Shown piece by piece: positions 1-9,989 of a stretch of DNA of 34,859 bases; the stretch's first letter is position 1; each line of letters opens with the position of its first letter. Origin of the DNA: Chloroflexota bacterium (GTDB lineage: Bacteria > Chloroflexota > Anaerolineae > Aggregatilineales > J027); the NCBI GenBank assembly GCA_022616515.1, contig JAKEEQ010000376.1:1-34859 (forward strand). The letters run 5' to 3'. Both the position numbers and the translations under genes were made by a program. Below the pieces are notes generated by a model that was not told the DNA's origin, did not search any database, and was given only the letters and a program-made list of their open reading frames with translations.

Positions 1-1
1 C

Positions 2-1291
2 CAGACGATTTTGAAGCGCACCCCGCCTGATGATTATGAGATTTCAGCCTCCGCTCTAGAACGCAATCGCGAGATTTTTGGGAAGCCGTTAACGCCGGAT
101 GCGGCGGTCAAGCGGATATTGCAGTCGGTTCGAGATGAAGGCGATAAGGCTGTCATTGAGTGGACAAAGCTTATTGATGGCGTTGAGTTGGACAGTCTTC
201 GGATTTCTCCGGCGGGGATTGAAGCATCGCTGAGTCGAGTCCCCGCCGAAATACTGAGCGCGTTAAAATTCGCTGCCGAGCGGGTATGGACATTTCACCA
301 GAAACAGCGCGACCGTCTGAGTGGCTGGCAGGAGGATGGGCTGGGGCAACTGCTGCGATCTATTCAACAGGTGGGGGTGTATGTGCCGGGCGGCACGGCT
401 CCCCTGCCATCATCGCTGCTGATGAGTGCTATTCCGGCGCAGGTAGCAGGTGTGGAGAAGCTTATCGTCTGTACCCCGCCCGAAATCCCTGATGTTATTC
501 TAGCCGCCGCTGCGATTTGTGGGATTGATGAGGTGTATCAGGTCGGGGGTGCGCAGGCCATTGGCGCGATGGCTTATGGCACAGAAACAATCCCCGCTGT
601 GGATAAGATTGTGGGACCGGGCAATTTGTATGTGACTCTCGCCAAAAAATATGTGTATGGGGCGGTGGGTATTGATGGCATTCTCGGCCCGACGGAGACG
701 ATGGTGATTGCTGATGACCATGCCAATCCCGCGTTTGTGGCAGCCGATTTGCTGGCACAGGCCGAGCATGACGTGCTGGCGTCGGCGATTCTGGTGACGA
801 CCAGCCGCACACTGGCTGAAAACGTCAGCGCCGAAATCACTCGCCAGATAGAAGATCGGTCACGGGCCGATATTATCGGTCAGTCACTGCCCAATCGCGG
901 CGGAGCGGTCATCGTCAGCGATATGGACGAGGCGTTTGAGGTGGCGAATGCTTATGGAGCCGAGCATTTGTGTCTGGCGCTGGAAAATCCGATGGCCTAC
1001 GTGGATAAGGTTAAGAACGCAGGCGGGATTTTTGTGGGGGAACAGTCGTTTGAGGTGCTGGGTGATTATGTGGCGGGACCAAGCCATGTAATGCCGACGG
1101 GTGGCACGGCTCGATTCGCCTCCCCACTCAATGTGCTGGATTTTTTGAAAGTGACAAGTCTGATTGCGCTCGATCAATCTACCGCCGCAGCCCTGAGTGA
1201 GAAAGCAGCCGTGCTGGCCCATTCTGAATCGCTGGATGCACATGCAGCCTCGGCGGAAATCCGGCTGGCAGCGGAGGCGAAAAATGGATAA
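2..1291 (+). CDS. hisD: Histidinol dehydrogenase, 5' end truncated by window edge
   Basis: Protein contains YVPGGTAPLPSSLLMSAIPAQVAGV, VDKIVGPGNLYV, GPTETMVIADDHA and AGPSHVMPTGGTARF, all characteristic of HisD. The open frame continues to base 2 without a convincing start (QTILKRTPPDDYEIS), so the real start is probably upstream. Confidence 0.97.
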   Translation, partial: QTILKRTPPDDYEISASALERNREIFGKPLTPDAAVKRILQSVRDEGDKAVIEWTKLIDGVELDSLRISPAGIEASLSRVPAEILSALKFAAERVWTFHQKQRDRLSGWQEDGLGQLLRSIQQVGVYVPGGTAPLPSSLLMSAIPAQVAGVEKLIVCTPPEIPDVILAAAAICGIDEVYQVGGAQAIGAMAYGTETIPAVDKIVGPGNLYVTLAKKYVYGAVGIDGILGPTETMVIADDHANPAFVAADLLAQAEHDVLASAILVTTSRTLAENVSAEITRQIEDRSRADIIGQSLPNRGGAVIVSDMDEAFEVANAYGAEHLCLALENPMAYVDKVKNAGGIFVGEQSFEVLGDYVAGPSHVMPTGGTARFASPLNVLDFLKVTSLIALDQSTAAALSEKAAVLAHSESLDAHAASAEIRLAAEAKNG

Positions 1292-2396
1292 GCCAAAGCA
1301 ACGTGCAATACGAATGCGGCCTGATCTGGTCGCGATGAAGGGCTATAAATCGCCCAGCGCCCCGCTCGAAGTGCTGGAGCAGGAATTAGGGCGTAGTGTT
1401 CACGAGATTATCAAACTCGACACCAACGAGAATCCGTTTGGCCCGCCGCCCAAAGCATTGGAGGCGATGCAAAGGCTTGATCAGGAGTTGAGTGTTTATC
1501 CAGATATTTCATCGCGGCTACTACGTGATGGGCTGGCGGAATATGTGGGCGTACCTGCTGAATATATTCTGGCAGGGGCGGGCTCGGATGACATTATCAC
1601 ACTGATTTCGCGCCTGTTCCTCAATCCCGGTGATGCCATCATCGACTGCCCGCCGACGTTTAGCGTATACAGCCTTAACGCCGATTGGATTGGGGCGAGA
1701 ACGATCAAAATAGAGCGGCGCGAAGATTTTTCCATTGATGCGGATACCATCGAAGAAACCGCCATTGCGAATGATGCCAAACTGCTCTTTCTGTGCACAC
1801 CCAATAATCCCGATGGAAGTTTAATTCCTGAAGCAGATATTGAACGCTTGCTGGAACTGCCGCTGGTGGTGGTCGTGGATGAGGCATATATTGAATTTAC
1901 GAACCGGGAAAGTTTTGCAAAGCGTGTACCTGTCACGCCCAACCTGATTGTCCTACGGACCTTCAGCAAATGGGCCGGACTGGCGGGAATGCGGGTTGGC
2001 TACGGTGTCATCCCACTGGACATTATTGAACATCTGTGGAAGATCAAGCAGCCGTTTAATGTCACTGCTGCCAGTGACGCCGTCGCACGGGCCTGTCTGG
2101 AAGAACAGGATTTGCTCAACGAACAGGCACAGATTTTGATTGGTGAGCGAGAAAAGCTCATCGAGGGAATGCGGGCCATTGACTATCTGGACCCGTATCC
2201 CAGCCACACCAATTTTGTGCTGGCAAAAGTAACGGACTACGATGTGCCAGATATTGTCGAGTTTATGCGCAGTCAGGGCATTCTCATCCGCCATTATGAT
2301 AAGCCCGGTCTCGGCGGTTATATTCGCATTTCCGTTTGCAAGCCTGAACATACGCCGCTGGTCTTAGGTGCCCTGCGGAGGTTTCCCCATGCGTGA
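1284..2396 (+). CDS. hisC: Histidinol-phosphate aminotransferase
   Basis: [30 protein letters not shown] and [17 protein letters not shown] (PLP lysine) motifs. The ATG at 1284 overlaps the hisD stop by 8 nt. Confidence 0.96.
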   Translation: MDKPKQRAIRMRPDLVAMKGYKSPSAPLEVLEQELGRSVHEIIKLDTNENPFGPPPKALEAMQRLDQELSVYPDISSRLLRDGLAEYVGVPAEYILAGAGSDDIITLISRLFLNPGDAIIDCPPTFSVYSLNADWIGARTIKIERREDFSIDADTIEETAIANDAKLLFLCTPNNPDGSLIPEADIERLLELPLVVVVDEAYIEFTNRESFAKRVPVTPNLIVLRTFSKWAGLAGMRVGYGVIPLDIIEHLWKIKQPFNVTAASDAVARACLEEQDLLNEQAQILIGEREKLIEGMRAIDYLDPYPSHTNFVLAKVTDYDVPDIVEFMRSQGILIRHYDKPGLGGYIRISVCKPEHTPLVLGALRRFPHA

Positions 2397-2979
2397 AGCA
2401 ACGATTACCCGCAACACCAATGAGACGCAGATTGAACTGACCCTGAATCTGGATGGAACGGGCAAAGCAGACGTCAGTACAGGCGTGGGGTTTTTTGACC
2501 ATATGCTGCATCATGTGGCGGTGCATGGCCTGATGGACCTGACAGTTAAAGCAACTGGTGACCACTATATCGATGCGCACCATACGATTGAAGATGTCTC
2601 GATTGTATTTGGGCAGGCCATCAATGAGGCACTAGGTGACCGCAAAGGCATCGTGCGGATGGGATCAGCACTGGTGCCGATGGATGAGGCACTGGCACAG
2701 GTCGTGATCGATTTGAGTGGACGGCCCTATGCGGTGTTTCAGGGAGAATTCAACACGCCTATGATCGGACAAATGCCCACATCATTGGTGGCCCATTCAC
2801 TGGAATCGATTGCATTCGCGGCAAGAATCAACCTGCATACCCTAATTCTGTACGGTAATGATGATCATCATAAAGCCGAAGCGGTATACAAAGCATTGGG
2901 ACGCGCCTTACGCGCAGCAGTTGAGATTGACCCCCGGCGGCAGGGGGTCCCGAGTACGAAAGGAACGCTCAATAAATGA
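2389..2979 (+). CDS. hisB: Imidazoleglycerol-phosphate dehydratase
   Basis: [33 protein letters not shown] and [18 protein letters not shown] motifs. The ATG at 2389 overlaps the hisC stop. Confidence 0.97.
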   Translation: MREATITRNTNETQIELTLNLDGTGKADVSTGVGFFDHMLHHVAVHGLMDLTVKATGDHYIDAHHTIEDVSIVFGQAINEALGDRKGIVRMGSALVPMDEALAQVVIDLSGRPYAVFQGEFNTPMIGQMPTSLVAHSLESIAFAARINLHTLILYGNDDHHKAEAVYKALGRALRAAVEIDPRRQGVPSTKGTLNK

Positions 2980-3581
2980 TTGCAGTTGTTGATTATGGTG
3001 CAGGAAATTTGCGAAGCGTCTACAACACGCTGACCTATCTCGGCGCAGATGTGGTGACGGTAAAAAGCCCCGATGGGTTAAAGGATGCCGAAAAAATTGT
3101 ACTGCCGGGGGTTGGCGCATTTGGAGCGGGGATCAATGCATTTAGAGAATCGGGTTTCGAGAAGCCGGTTCTGGACGCTGTGGAAGCCGGAACGCCCTTG
3201 TTGGGGATTTGCCTCGGTATGCAGTATTTGTTTGATGTCAGCTACGAGATGGGCGAACATAAGGGTCTGGAATTGCTGCCCGGTCAGGTCGTGAAATTCC
3301 CGGAGGGTGGGCCGCTTGTGCCACACATCGGCTGGAATCAATTACAAATTGAACAGCCCGACAATCCGCTGCTGGTGGGTGTTCCAGATGGTTCCTATGC
3401 ATATTTCGTGCATTCCTATTATGTGGAAGCCCTGAACCTCAGTGATGTGATAGCGACCACGAATTACGGACTGGATTATGCCAGTGTAGTGGCGCGTGAA
3501 AATGTTTTCGGGATTCAGTGTCACCCGGAAAAAAGCCAGCACGTCGGGCAGATTATTTTGAAAAATTTTGTGGAGATGTAA
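2976..3581 (+). CDS. hisH: Imidazole glycerol phosphate synthase, glutamine amidotransferase subunit
   Basis: [28 protein letters not shown] (Cys nucleophile) and [15 protein letters not shown] overlap with hisB. Confidence 0.97.
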   Translation: MIAVVDYGAGNLRSVYNTLTYLGADVVTVKSPDGLKDAEKIVLPGVGAFGAGINAFRESGFEKPVLDAVEAGTPLLGICLGMQYLFDVSYEMGEHKGLELLPGQVVKFPEGGPLVPHIGWNQLQIEQPDNPLLVGVPDGSYAYFVHSYYVEALNLSDVIATTNYGLDYASVVARENVFGIQCHPEKSQHVGQIILKNFVEM

Positions 3582-3582
3582 C

Positions 3583-4299
3583 GTGATTGTTTATCCTGCC
3601 ATTGATATTCGGGGCGGCAAAGTTGTTCGGCTGACGCACGGTGATCCTGACCAGCAAACGGTATACAGTGATGATCCGGTGGAGACGGCTGTTAAGTGGA
3701 AAAATGCCGGGGCAAAATGGCTGCATGTGGTTGATCTGGATGGGACGCTGGGTGGTGCCTCGCCTATCCTGGATATTGTGCGCCAGTTATCCAGTATCGG
3801 TACGGCGATTCAATTCGCGGGCGGCCTGCGTTCGCTGGATTTGGCGGAACAGGCATTGAAAGCAGGTGCTACGCGGATTGTACTTGGGACTCTGGTTGTC
3901 AAACAGCCGGAACTGGCCCGCATGGCGGTAGAGCGCTTCGGGGCAGAGACGGTGGTCGTGGCGCTGGATGCACGGGGTAATCAGGTGACGACACATGGCT
4001 GGCAAGAAGTCAGCCAGTGGACGCCGGTTGACCTCGGTAAAAAATTCTACGCTGACGGGGTGCGCCATGCACTCTATACCGATGTTAGCCGTGACGGGGA
4101 TTTGTCCGGCGTGAATGTGGCATCGACAGCGAATCTGGCAATTGAAACCGAATTGGAAGTGATTGCATCGGGCGGGGTAGCTACATTACAAGACATAACG
4201 AAACTCAAAGCAACAGGGCGAGTCTCTGGCGTTGTCATCGGACGTGCGCTTTACAGCGGCGCGTTCCAGCTGGGAGAGGCGTTGAAGCTGGCTCGTTAA
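3583..4299 (+). CDS. hisA: 1-(5-phosphoribosyl)-5-[(5-phosphoribosylamino)methylideneamino]imidazole-4-carboxamide isomerase
   Basis: VIVYPAIDIRGGKVVRLTHGD, QFAGGLRS and ASGGVATLQDI. Probable GTG start at 3583, directly after the hisH stop. Confidence 0.95.
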   Translation: MIVYPAIDIRGGKVVRLTHGDPDQQTVYSDDPVETAVKWKNAGAKWLHVVDLDGTLGGASPILDIVRQLSSIGTAIQFAGGLRSLDLAEQALKAGATRIVLGTLVVKQPELARMAVERFGAETVVVALDARGNQVTTHGWQEVSQWTPVDLGKKFYADGVRHALYTDVSRDGDLSGVNVASTANLAIETELEVIASGGVATLQDITKLKATGRVSGVVIGRALYSGAFQLGEALKLAR

Positions 4300-4346
4300 T
4301 TGTTGGACGATTATCATACGGGCACTGTTCAAGAAAACGCATCTGG

Positions 4347-4352
4347 TATAAT
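4347..4352 (+). promoter_or_regulatory. Putative -10 box (TATAAT) of a leaderless promoter
   Basis: TATAAT ends 8 nt before the ATG at 4361 and there is no Shine-Dalgarno sequence in between. Confidence 0.55.
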
Positions 4353-4360
4353 GGGTCACC

Positions 4361-5281
4361 ATGATAAACCGACTCTCTCTTATTCTGATAATCATTGTGC
4401 TCCTGCTGCCATCACCGGCACACGCACAGGGCGATGACAAACAGTGGCTGATGGCGCAAATCAACAGCTTTCGCGGGCAGCTAGGTCTGCATGCCTACGT
4501 ATGGAATGACCAGTTAGCCGCCGCCGCCCAACAGCAGAGCGAATACATGGCTTCGACAGGTCATGTCAGCCACACCCAATCGAATGGCTCGACACCGGCA
4601 TCGCGGGCAGCGGCTAATGGATACGCAGGCCGTTTTGTGAGCGAGAATATCTATGGCGGTGGGATTGCGGTGGCGGCGGATGCCTGGAATTTCTGGATTA
4701 ATTCGCCCGCGCATTATCATGGGATTGCCCATACCCGCAATAACGAGATTGGTGTAGGCGTTGCAACCGGTGATGGTGGCACCTATTTCACGCTGGTTTT
4801 TGGCTACCAGAGCAATTTAAGCGCCCCACCTGCGGCGGCCCCGCCGACTAATCCAGAGCCAAACAATGAAGCGCCTACTACCGGGCAATCTGCGCCGCAG
4901 GTGCGCGTTGTACCGCCGACCAATACATTTACACCATCGGCTACAGTTCCGACTCTCACCCCGACGATTACATGGACACCGACAGCTACGTGGACGCCAT
5001 CGCCGACGGTCACTATACCGCCCGCCACGTCTACCCCGATATACCTTTCTACGTCGGCAATTATTGCAGCAATGGCATCCAGCACGCATGACGCATCCAC
5101 TGTCACGCCACAACCTCCTGTCAGCAGTAATCAAGTCCAAAACCGGGCGCAAGCGGATAAGGCCGCAGGAGATCTACCGCTGTGGTTATGGATCGTCGGA
5201 GCGATAGCCATCATTGCGGTAGGATTGAGCTTTATTGTCTATGGAATGACCAGGTTAAATGGAGCTGTAAATGCCAGATAG
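4361..5281 (+). CDS. Secreted CAP/SCP-domain (PR-1-like) protein with Thr/Pro-rich linker and C-terminal TM segment
   Basis: Signal peptide MINRLSLILIIIVLLLPSPAHAQ. CAP motifs QQQSEYMASTGHVSH, SENIYGG and WINSPAHYHGIAHTRNNEIGVGVA. Linker of TPTITWTPTATWTP type, then LWLWIVGAIAIIAVGLSFIVYG. Confidence 0.88.
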   Translation: MINRLSLILIIIVLLLPSPAHAQGDDKQWLMAQINSFRGQLGLHAYVWNDQLAAAAQQQSEYMASTGHVSHTQSNGSTPASRAAANGYAGRFVSENIYGGGIAVAADAWNFWINSPAHYHGIAHTRNNEIGVGVATGDGGTYFTLVFGYQSNLSAPPAAAPPTNPEPNNEAPTTGQSAPQVRVVPPTNTFTPSATVPTLTPTITWTPTATWTPSPTVTIPPATSTPIYLSTSAIIAAMASSTHDASTVTPQPPVSSNQVQNRAQADKAAGDLPLWLWIVGAIAIIAVGLSFIVYGMTRLNGAVNAR

Positions 5282-6299
5282 TGATACCGTACATGTGGTT
5301 TTAACGGTGAAGTTTTCAAAAGACATTCAGAACTGGCTTGAAGAGATTTCGCCGCGCATAAAACTGCATGTTCACCCGGCCCGGCAGGGTAATGATGTGC
5401 CCAACCGGGTGTGGAAAAATGCGGAAGTGTTATACACGACGAATGTCTTACCGTAGCCGGGAACCTAGACCAGACTTAAGTTGGTTCAGAGCCACTTTGC
5501 CGGGGTTGACTCGCTCTTAACCCATGCATTTTTAAAAGAGCACCCCGACCTTGTCCTGACCAGCACCAGCGGTATTCACGCCACCAACATGGGTGAGTAT
5601 GTTCTGGGCACGATGCTGGCGCTCGGTCATCATCTCCCCGAAATGCTGGAAGACCAGCGCAGTCAGATTTGGTCCGAGGAGCGTTTCGAACGCTTTATGC
5701 CGGTCGAACTGCGGAGATCAACGGTCGGCATTTTGGGCTATGGCAGTATTGGGCGTGAAGTGGCTCGACTATGCAAGGCTTTCGGGGCGACGGTGCTGGC
5801 AACCAAAAAAGACCTAAAATCACTGGAAGACGAGGGTTACCATGTTGAAGGTACAGGTGATCCAGAAGGCGAACTGTTTGACCGACTTTATCCGCCTGAA
5901 GCAACGGCGTACATGGTGAAAGACTGTGATTTTGTCGTCATTACACTCCCGCTGACGTCTTCTACCAGGGGCGGCTTCAATGAGGACATAATCGCGGCAA
6001 TGAAACCCGGATCGTTTCTCATCAATGTGGGGCGCGGTGGGATTGTCGATGAAGAAGCCCTGCTTGAAGCCCTTGAGAGTGGAAAAATTGCCGGGGCGGC
6101 AATGGATGTGTTTGCCACCGAACCACTGCCAGCCAATCATCCACTGTGGAAGGCCCCCAACTTCATTCTGACGCCCCACATTTCAGGAAATACGCCTGAT
6201 TACAACGAGAAAGCGGCGGCTGTCTTTGAAGATAATTTGCGGCGCTATCTGGAGGGCCGACCTCTGAAAAATGTGGTTAGCCGGGAAATGGAATACTAA
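5271..6299 (+). pseudogene. D-isomer specific 2-hydroxyacid dehydrogenase, reading frame disrupted near codon 62 (or sequencing error)
   Basis: The 5271-5456 and 5481-6299 ORFs lie in the same frame, separated by TAG at 5454 and TAG at 5466. Removing one T at 5454 and adding one G near 5484 gives NVLPSREPRPDLSWVQSHFAGVD, a continuous family-like sequence. Downstream motifs GILGYGSIGREVARL, INVGRGGIVDEEAL, DVFATEPLP and TPHISG are intact. Confidence 0.85.
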
Positions 6300-6366
6300 C
6301 TCATGCAACTCTCTAACATGTTTTACGTATAGTGTATAGAAACTGGCAAAAATGGAGGGATACCCC

Positions 6367-6672
6367 ATGACTGAAGATATGCACACGGAAGATCAGGAAG
6401 CCAAGCAACCTTTTGAAAAATTCGTTGATAAGCAGCGTCAGGCTGCCGAAGAATTTACGAAGGCGCTGGAAGAATTGTTTCCACCCGGATTCCGTGAACA
6501 TACTAAGAAGGCTGGACAAGTGTTTGTCGAGTCTTTCCGCGACCTGTTCGAGGCTGCTCGTGAAGACTTCGAAGACCTCGTTAATCGCGCCAAGGAGCGT
6601 GGTGAAGATGTTGCCGAAGATGTCTCCGACAGCAGTACGGGTGATACCAAGGTCAAGGTAGACGTCGAGTAG
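6367..6672 (+). CDS. Small acidic/charged helical hypothetical protein (101 aa)
   Basis: ATG at 6367 preceded by GGAGGG. Highly charged, predicted helical composition, followed directly by a terminator hairpin. Confidence 0.7.
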   Translation: MTEDMHTEDQEAKQPFEKFVDKQRQAAEEFTKALEELFPPGFREHTKKAGQVFVESFRDLFEAAREDFEDLVNRAKERGEDVAEDVSDSSTGDTKVKVDVE

Positions 6673-6681
6673 TGCCAGCAC

Positions 6682-6712
6682 AGCCTCACCCACACCGGGT
6701 GGGGCTATTTTT
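6682..6712 (+). terminator. Rho-independent terminator
   Basis: AGCCTCACCC-ACACC-GGGTGGGGCT stem (10 bp with one wobble) followed by ATTTTT. Overlaps the 3' end of the convergent methyltransferase gene. Confidence 0.75.
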
Positions 6713-7469
6713 CTGCCAGAACGAGCATGCGCGGTGCGCCGTCCATAAATGGACTGTGATCGTAATCCCCATAGGTTTCGACCACGCTAAACCCCGTTAA
6801 TTTCAACAGCAATTGCAGTTCGCTAAAGAATATGTAGCGCAGTGTCAGCGGAGCCAGTGTCCGCTTCAACCTACCATCTGAAGTGATCTCGTCATAAATC
6901 CACGTGATGTGAAGTTCCTGTGTTACACGGTCAAGATGGCTGACCGACTGCTGCATGACAATGTTCCCCGTCTCGAAGTCAATAAAGATACGGTCCAGCC
7001 GAACAGCGTCATCGTCCTGCGTGGCGAATGCCTCCCCGGTATTTGGCAAATCGAAGACAACCACACCATCATCATCCAGCAGGTCATGCAACTTCTTGAG
7101 GACAGCGATTTGCTGGTCCTGTTCGCGGAAGTGCATAAAAAGATGATAGGGCAGAAGAATCAGGTTGTAAGGCTGTGCTGCCTGATGATCAACAATATCT
7201 CCCACCACGAAGGTGGCGTTTCGCGCATCTTCACCCAGCGAGGCGAGTTTACGACGACCTCGTTCAACCATGTATTCCGACGTATCCACACCAACCGTCT
7301 GGTAACCTTCCTGGGCGAGATGCAGCATCACACGCCCGGTTCCACACCCAACATCCAGAATAGGTTCGCCATAAATCGCCGCCAACTCGCTGTAAAACGG
7401 CAAATCATCGGTTGTTTCATAATTTTCGGCATCATAATAACGGGCAATCGTATCGTAGAAATCACTCAC
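6705..7469 (-). CDS. Class I SAM-dependent methyltransferase
   Basis: ILDVGCGTGRVMLHLAQEGYQTVGVDTSEYMVERGR motif I/II and FVVGDIVDHQ. Confidence 0.9.
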   Translation of the reverse strand: MSDFYDTIARYYDAENYETTDDLPFYSELAAIYGEPILDVGCGTGRVMLHLAQEGYQTVGVDTSEYMVERGRRKLASLGEDARNATFVVGDIVDHQAAQPYNLILLPYHLFMHFREQDQQIAVLKKLHDLLDDDGVVVFDLPNTGEAFATQDDDAVRLDRIFIDFETGNIVMQQSVSHLDRVTQELHITWIYDEITSDGRLKRTLAPLTLRYIFFSELQLLLKLTGFSVVETYGDYDHSPFMDGAPRMLVLAEK

Positions 7470-7500
7470 GGCTGGACCTGTCCTTGTTGAAATAAAAAAC

Positions 7501-7540
7501 CTCTCCTAACATTCCCACCCCCGCCCTGCGGAGGAGGGTT
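7501..7540. repeat. GC-rich palindromic intergenic repeat, copy A
   Basis: CTCTCCTAACATTCCCACCCCCGCCCTGCGGAGGAGGGTT resembles the reverse complement of copy B at 7612-7654. Confidence 0.5.
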
Positions 7541-7611
7541 CATAGACCGCCGTTTTTTATGACCTACCCATGCCAGCATGACAGGATAATGTTGCATCAG
7601 CAGGCGATAAA

Positions 7612-7654
7612 GTCCCTCTCCGCATGTGCGGGGAGGGATTTAGGGAGGGGTGAG
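7612..7654. repeat. GC-rich palindromic intergenic repeat, copy B
   Basis: CCCTCTCCGCA-TG-TGCGGGGAGGG hairpin (11 bp, one wobble) followed by ATTTAGGGAGGGGTGAG. Confidence 0.6.
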
Positions 7655-7680
7655 ATTTTGAAGAACGTCTGACTATCTAC

Positions 7681-9876
7681 TTATGTACTCTCTTCGCCAG
7701 TCAGTTCAGCAATCGATTCGGCGATTTCGTCACTAAAGGGGTAATCATAAAACTGCGTCCAGTAGGCCAGCCATTCATACGCTTCCAGTGCTTGCGCTCC
7801 ATTGCCCATTTGCTCCAGAATGCGGCCCAGCAAAAAGTAGGCTTCGGGAGATTGGCTTAAACGCAGGGCTTCATTGACGGATGATAGCATCGCTTCAATT
7901 TCTTCCTCGGTTGCAGCCTCGCCTATCGTCTGGAATTGGGCTTCGGCTCGATACAGAAGCGCCTGACCACGCTGTTCGCCGCTGAGTGTACCGATAACGC
8001 TGTCGGTCAGATTGTTGAGGACGGTTTCGAAATCACAGTCGATATTGCGGTTATACTGGCAGGTAATCGCCAGCAAGCGGGCCTGTGTCAGCACCGCATC
8101 GGGCCGTCCGGGCAGATCACGCAGGGCCTGTCCCACATTCTCCAGAACTGTTTCAAAGTCATCCAGTTGGAGGGCAATTTGTGTCTGGCGATCAACCCAT
8201 GTGGGATTGTTGGGGTCCAGTTCACGGAGCGTCGTCAGGTCATCCAGCGCGGCTCCCCAATTCTGCTGATCAATGTAAATCTGGCTGCGGAGGGCATAGG
8301 CTTGAATGACGGCATTCCTCGCCGACGGTGGCAGGTCATCTTCAGCAGCAATCACACGGTTGATCGATTCCAGAGCGCGGTCAGGATTACCTTCATTAAG
8401 CCGCGCCGTTGCCAGCAGAATATGACCTGCCGGATTTCCTGGATAGAACAGCAAATAATCTTCGGTATTCAGGGCCACTTCACCATAGCGTAGTAGCTGC
8501 TGGTCGCCGGTTTCCATACGGGCCAGCATCAGATAGGCTTCGGCCCGTTTGCGAAGGCCCTCCTCTGACGCCGGGTCAATTGTCAGAGCGCTTTCGATGT
8601 AGAGCAGTGCATCGTTTGGATTATTTCTCGCCAATTCAAGGTCAGCGCGGGCCAGATACAGATCTCGATTGTCGGGAAATTGTTCCAGACCCCTGTCCAA
8701 CAATTCTTCCGCAACATCAAATTGTTGCAGCGCAATTCGAACATCCGCCAGTGCATTAAATCCATCTGGTAAGAACTCCTGCTGTTCAGTGAGTGCGGTT
8801 TCACAGTGAGCTTCGGCTTCCAGCAGCAAACTGTTGTTGACCACTGTGCCATTGCTGACAGCCTGATCAAGTTTGACTTTACACAAACCCGTTTCAATCA
8901 TGGCGCGGCTCGTGCCCGATTGGCAACTCTCACCATCCCACTCCGTTTCAAGTGGCTGTTCAAGGAGATCGACAGCTTCATCGTGCTGGCGCTGCTCCAT
9001 GAGGCTCAGTGCTTCAAAGTAGTACAGCTCCCAGAAACAGTCTCGTGTAAATACTCCACGCTGATCGGCGGACATCTCGGCAACCTGACCATAATCGCCA
9101 CTGGCAAAGTGAAAAACGGCGGTTTCTACTGGCAGGCGAACACTGACGTCATAGCGCGGGACGGCGGGTGTTGGGGTCGTCTGGAAGACGTTGCCCTGTG
9201 GCAAGTTCTCAGCGACTCTGATTGGTGTGCGAGTAATTTCTGGTTCGGGAGTTGCGGTGTTGGCAACACCGGGCGTCGCGGTCGGTGTCAGCGTAGGTGT
9301 GGCACTTGGAGTTAATGTGGCAAGCGCAATGCGTTCATCTTCGTTAAGAACCGGAAATTCAATATCGAGGCTCAGAATGAGCAAAATGAAGCCCACCACA
9401 ATCAGGCTTGTTACCGCTGCCGCAGAAGCCAGAATGGTGCGTCGCAGTCTGGCCGCAGAGCCTTCCAGATAGCGTTTTTTCTCTTTATGAACCCACTCGA
9501 CATCAAGTGATGTGCGTGGCTGTGGCGAGTATGTGCGGATGAAGGTATCAATTTTGTCTTCAATTTGACTGAGTTTTTCCCCGGTGACAACTGGAACACC
9601 TGCGGCAGGCTTGGCGGCCTGCTGGGGTTGAATGCCGAGGGCGCTCAAGCCTTTGATTGCCAACTCATTCTGCGGATTAATTTCAAGGATTTGTTTCAGG
9701 CAAAAAATTCGTTCTTTATCATCGCGAGCCACGCTGCTCAGCCAGAGCCAGATACTCTCGTTATGTGGATCAAGTCGGACGGCCTGTTGTAATGCCTGCC
9801 GTGCCTCGTCTTTTTGACCAGCCTTGGCGGCTGAGATGCCCTGCTGCAATAATTGCTTTGCTCTATCCTGAGCCAT
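7681..9876 (-). CDS. TPR-repeat membrane protein
   Basis: N-terminal TPR (AAKAGQKDEARQALQQAVRLDPHNESIWLWLS), TM segment ILASAAAVTSLIVVGFILLILSL, Thr/Pro linker, and a long C-terminal TPR array. Confidence 0.85.
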   Translation of the reverse strand: MAQDRAKQLLQQGISAAKAGQKDEARQALQQAVRLDPHNESIWLWLSSVARDDKERIFCLKQILEINPQNELAIKGLSALGIQPQQAAKPAAGVPVVTGEKLSQIEDKIDTFIRTYSPQPRTSLDVEWVHKEKKRYLEGSAARLRRTILASAAAVTSLIVVGFILLILSLDIEFPVLNEDERIALATLTPSATPTLTPTATPGVANTATPEPEITRTPIRVAENLPQGNVFQTTPTPAVPRYDVSVRLPVETAVFHFASGDYGQVAEMSADQRGVFTRDCFWELYYFEALSLMEQRQHDEAVDLLEQPLETEWDGESCQSGTSRAMIETGLCKVKLDQAVSNGTVVNNSLLLEAEAHCETALTEQQEFLPDGFNALADVRIALQQFDVAEELLDRGLEQFPDNRDLYLARADLELARNNPNDALLYIESALTIDPASEEGLRKRAEAYLMLARMETGDQQLLRYGEVALNTEDYLLFYPGNPAGHILLATARLNEGNPDRALESINRVIAAEDDLPPSARNAVIQAYALRSQIYIDQQNWGAALDDLTTLRELDPNNPTWVDRQTQIALQLDDFETVLENVGQALRDLPGRPDAVLTQARLLAITCQYNRNIDCDFETVLNNLTDSVIGTLSGEQRGQALLYRAEAQFQTIGEAATEEEIEAMLSSVNEALRLSQSPEAYFLLGRILEQMGNGAQALEAYEWLAYWTQFYDYPFSDEIAESIAELTGEEST

Positions 9877-9989
9877 ATGATAACACTCTCAATAAGCGCT
9901 CCAATACTATGGGAATAGTCTATATCTGAATGGCGCTTAAAGCAAAAATTAAGGCCACCCCGTCAGAGGTGACCTCCATAAAATAGCGC

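Noticed and set aside
884-1243. Antisense ORFs within hisD and other his genes
   Set aside because: The opposite strand encodes strongly conserved enzymes, and these ORFs have no recognisable domains or ribosome-binding sites.
4804-5152. Long antisense and alternate-frame ORFs over the CAP-protein Thr/Pro linker
   Set aside because: Low-complexity sequence opens several frames. The plus-strand frame has a signal peptide, CAP motifs and a TM segment, so the others are spurious.
5451-5490. Programmed ribosomal frameshifting or stop-codon readthrough in the dehydrogenase
   Set aside because: A +1 shift followed 30 nt later by a -1 shift would be needed, with no slippery heptamer or obvious stimulatory structure. 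Mutation or sequencing error is simpler.
9240-9320. Short-period repeat suggesting a CRISPR or minisatellite in the TPR gene
   Set aside because: It encodes a Thr/Pro linker (TLTPSATPTLTPTATPG). There are no regular spacers, so it is neither CRISPR nor an independent repeat locus.
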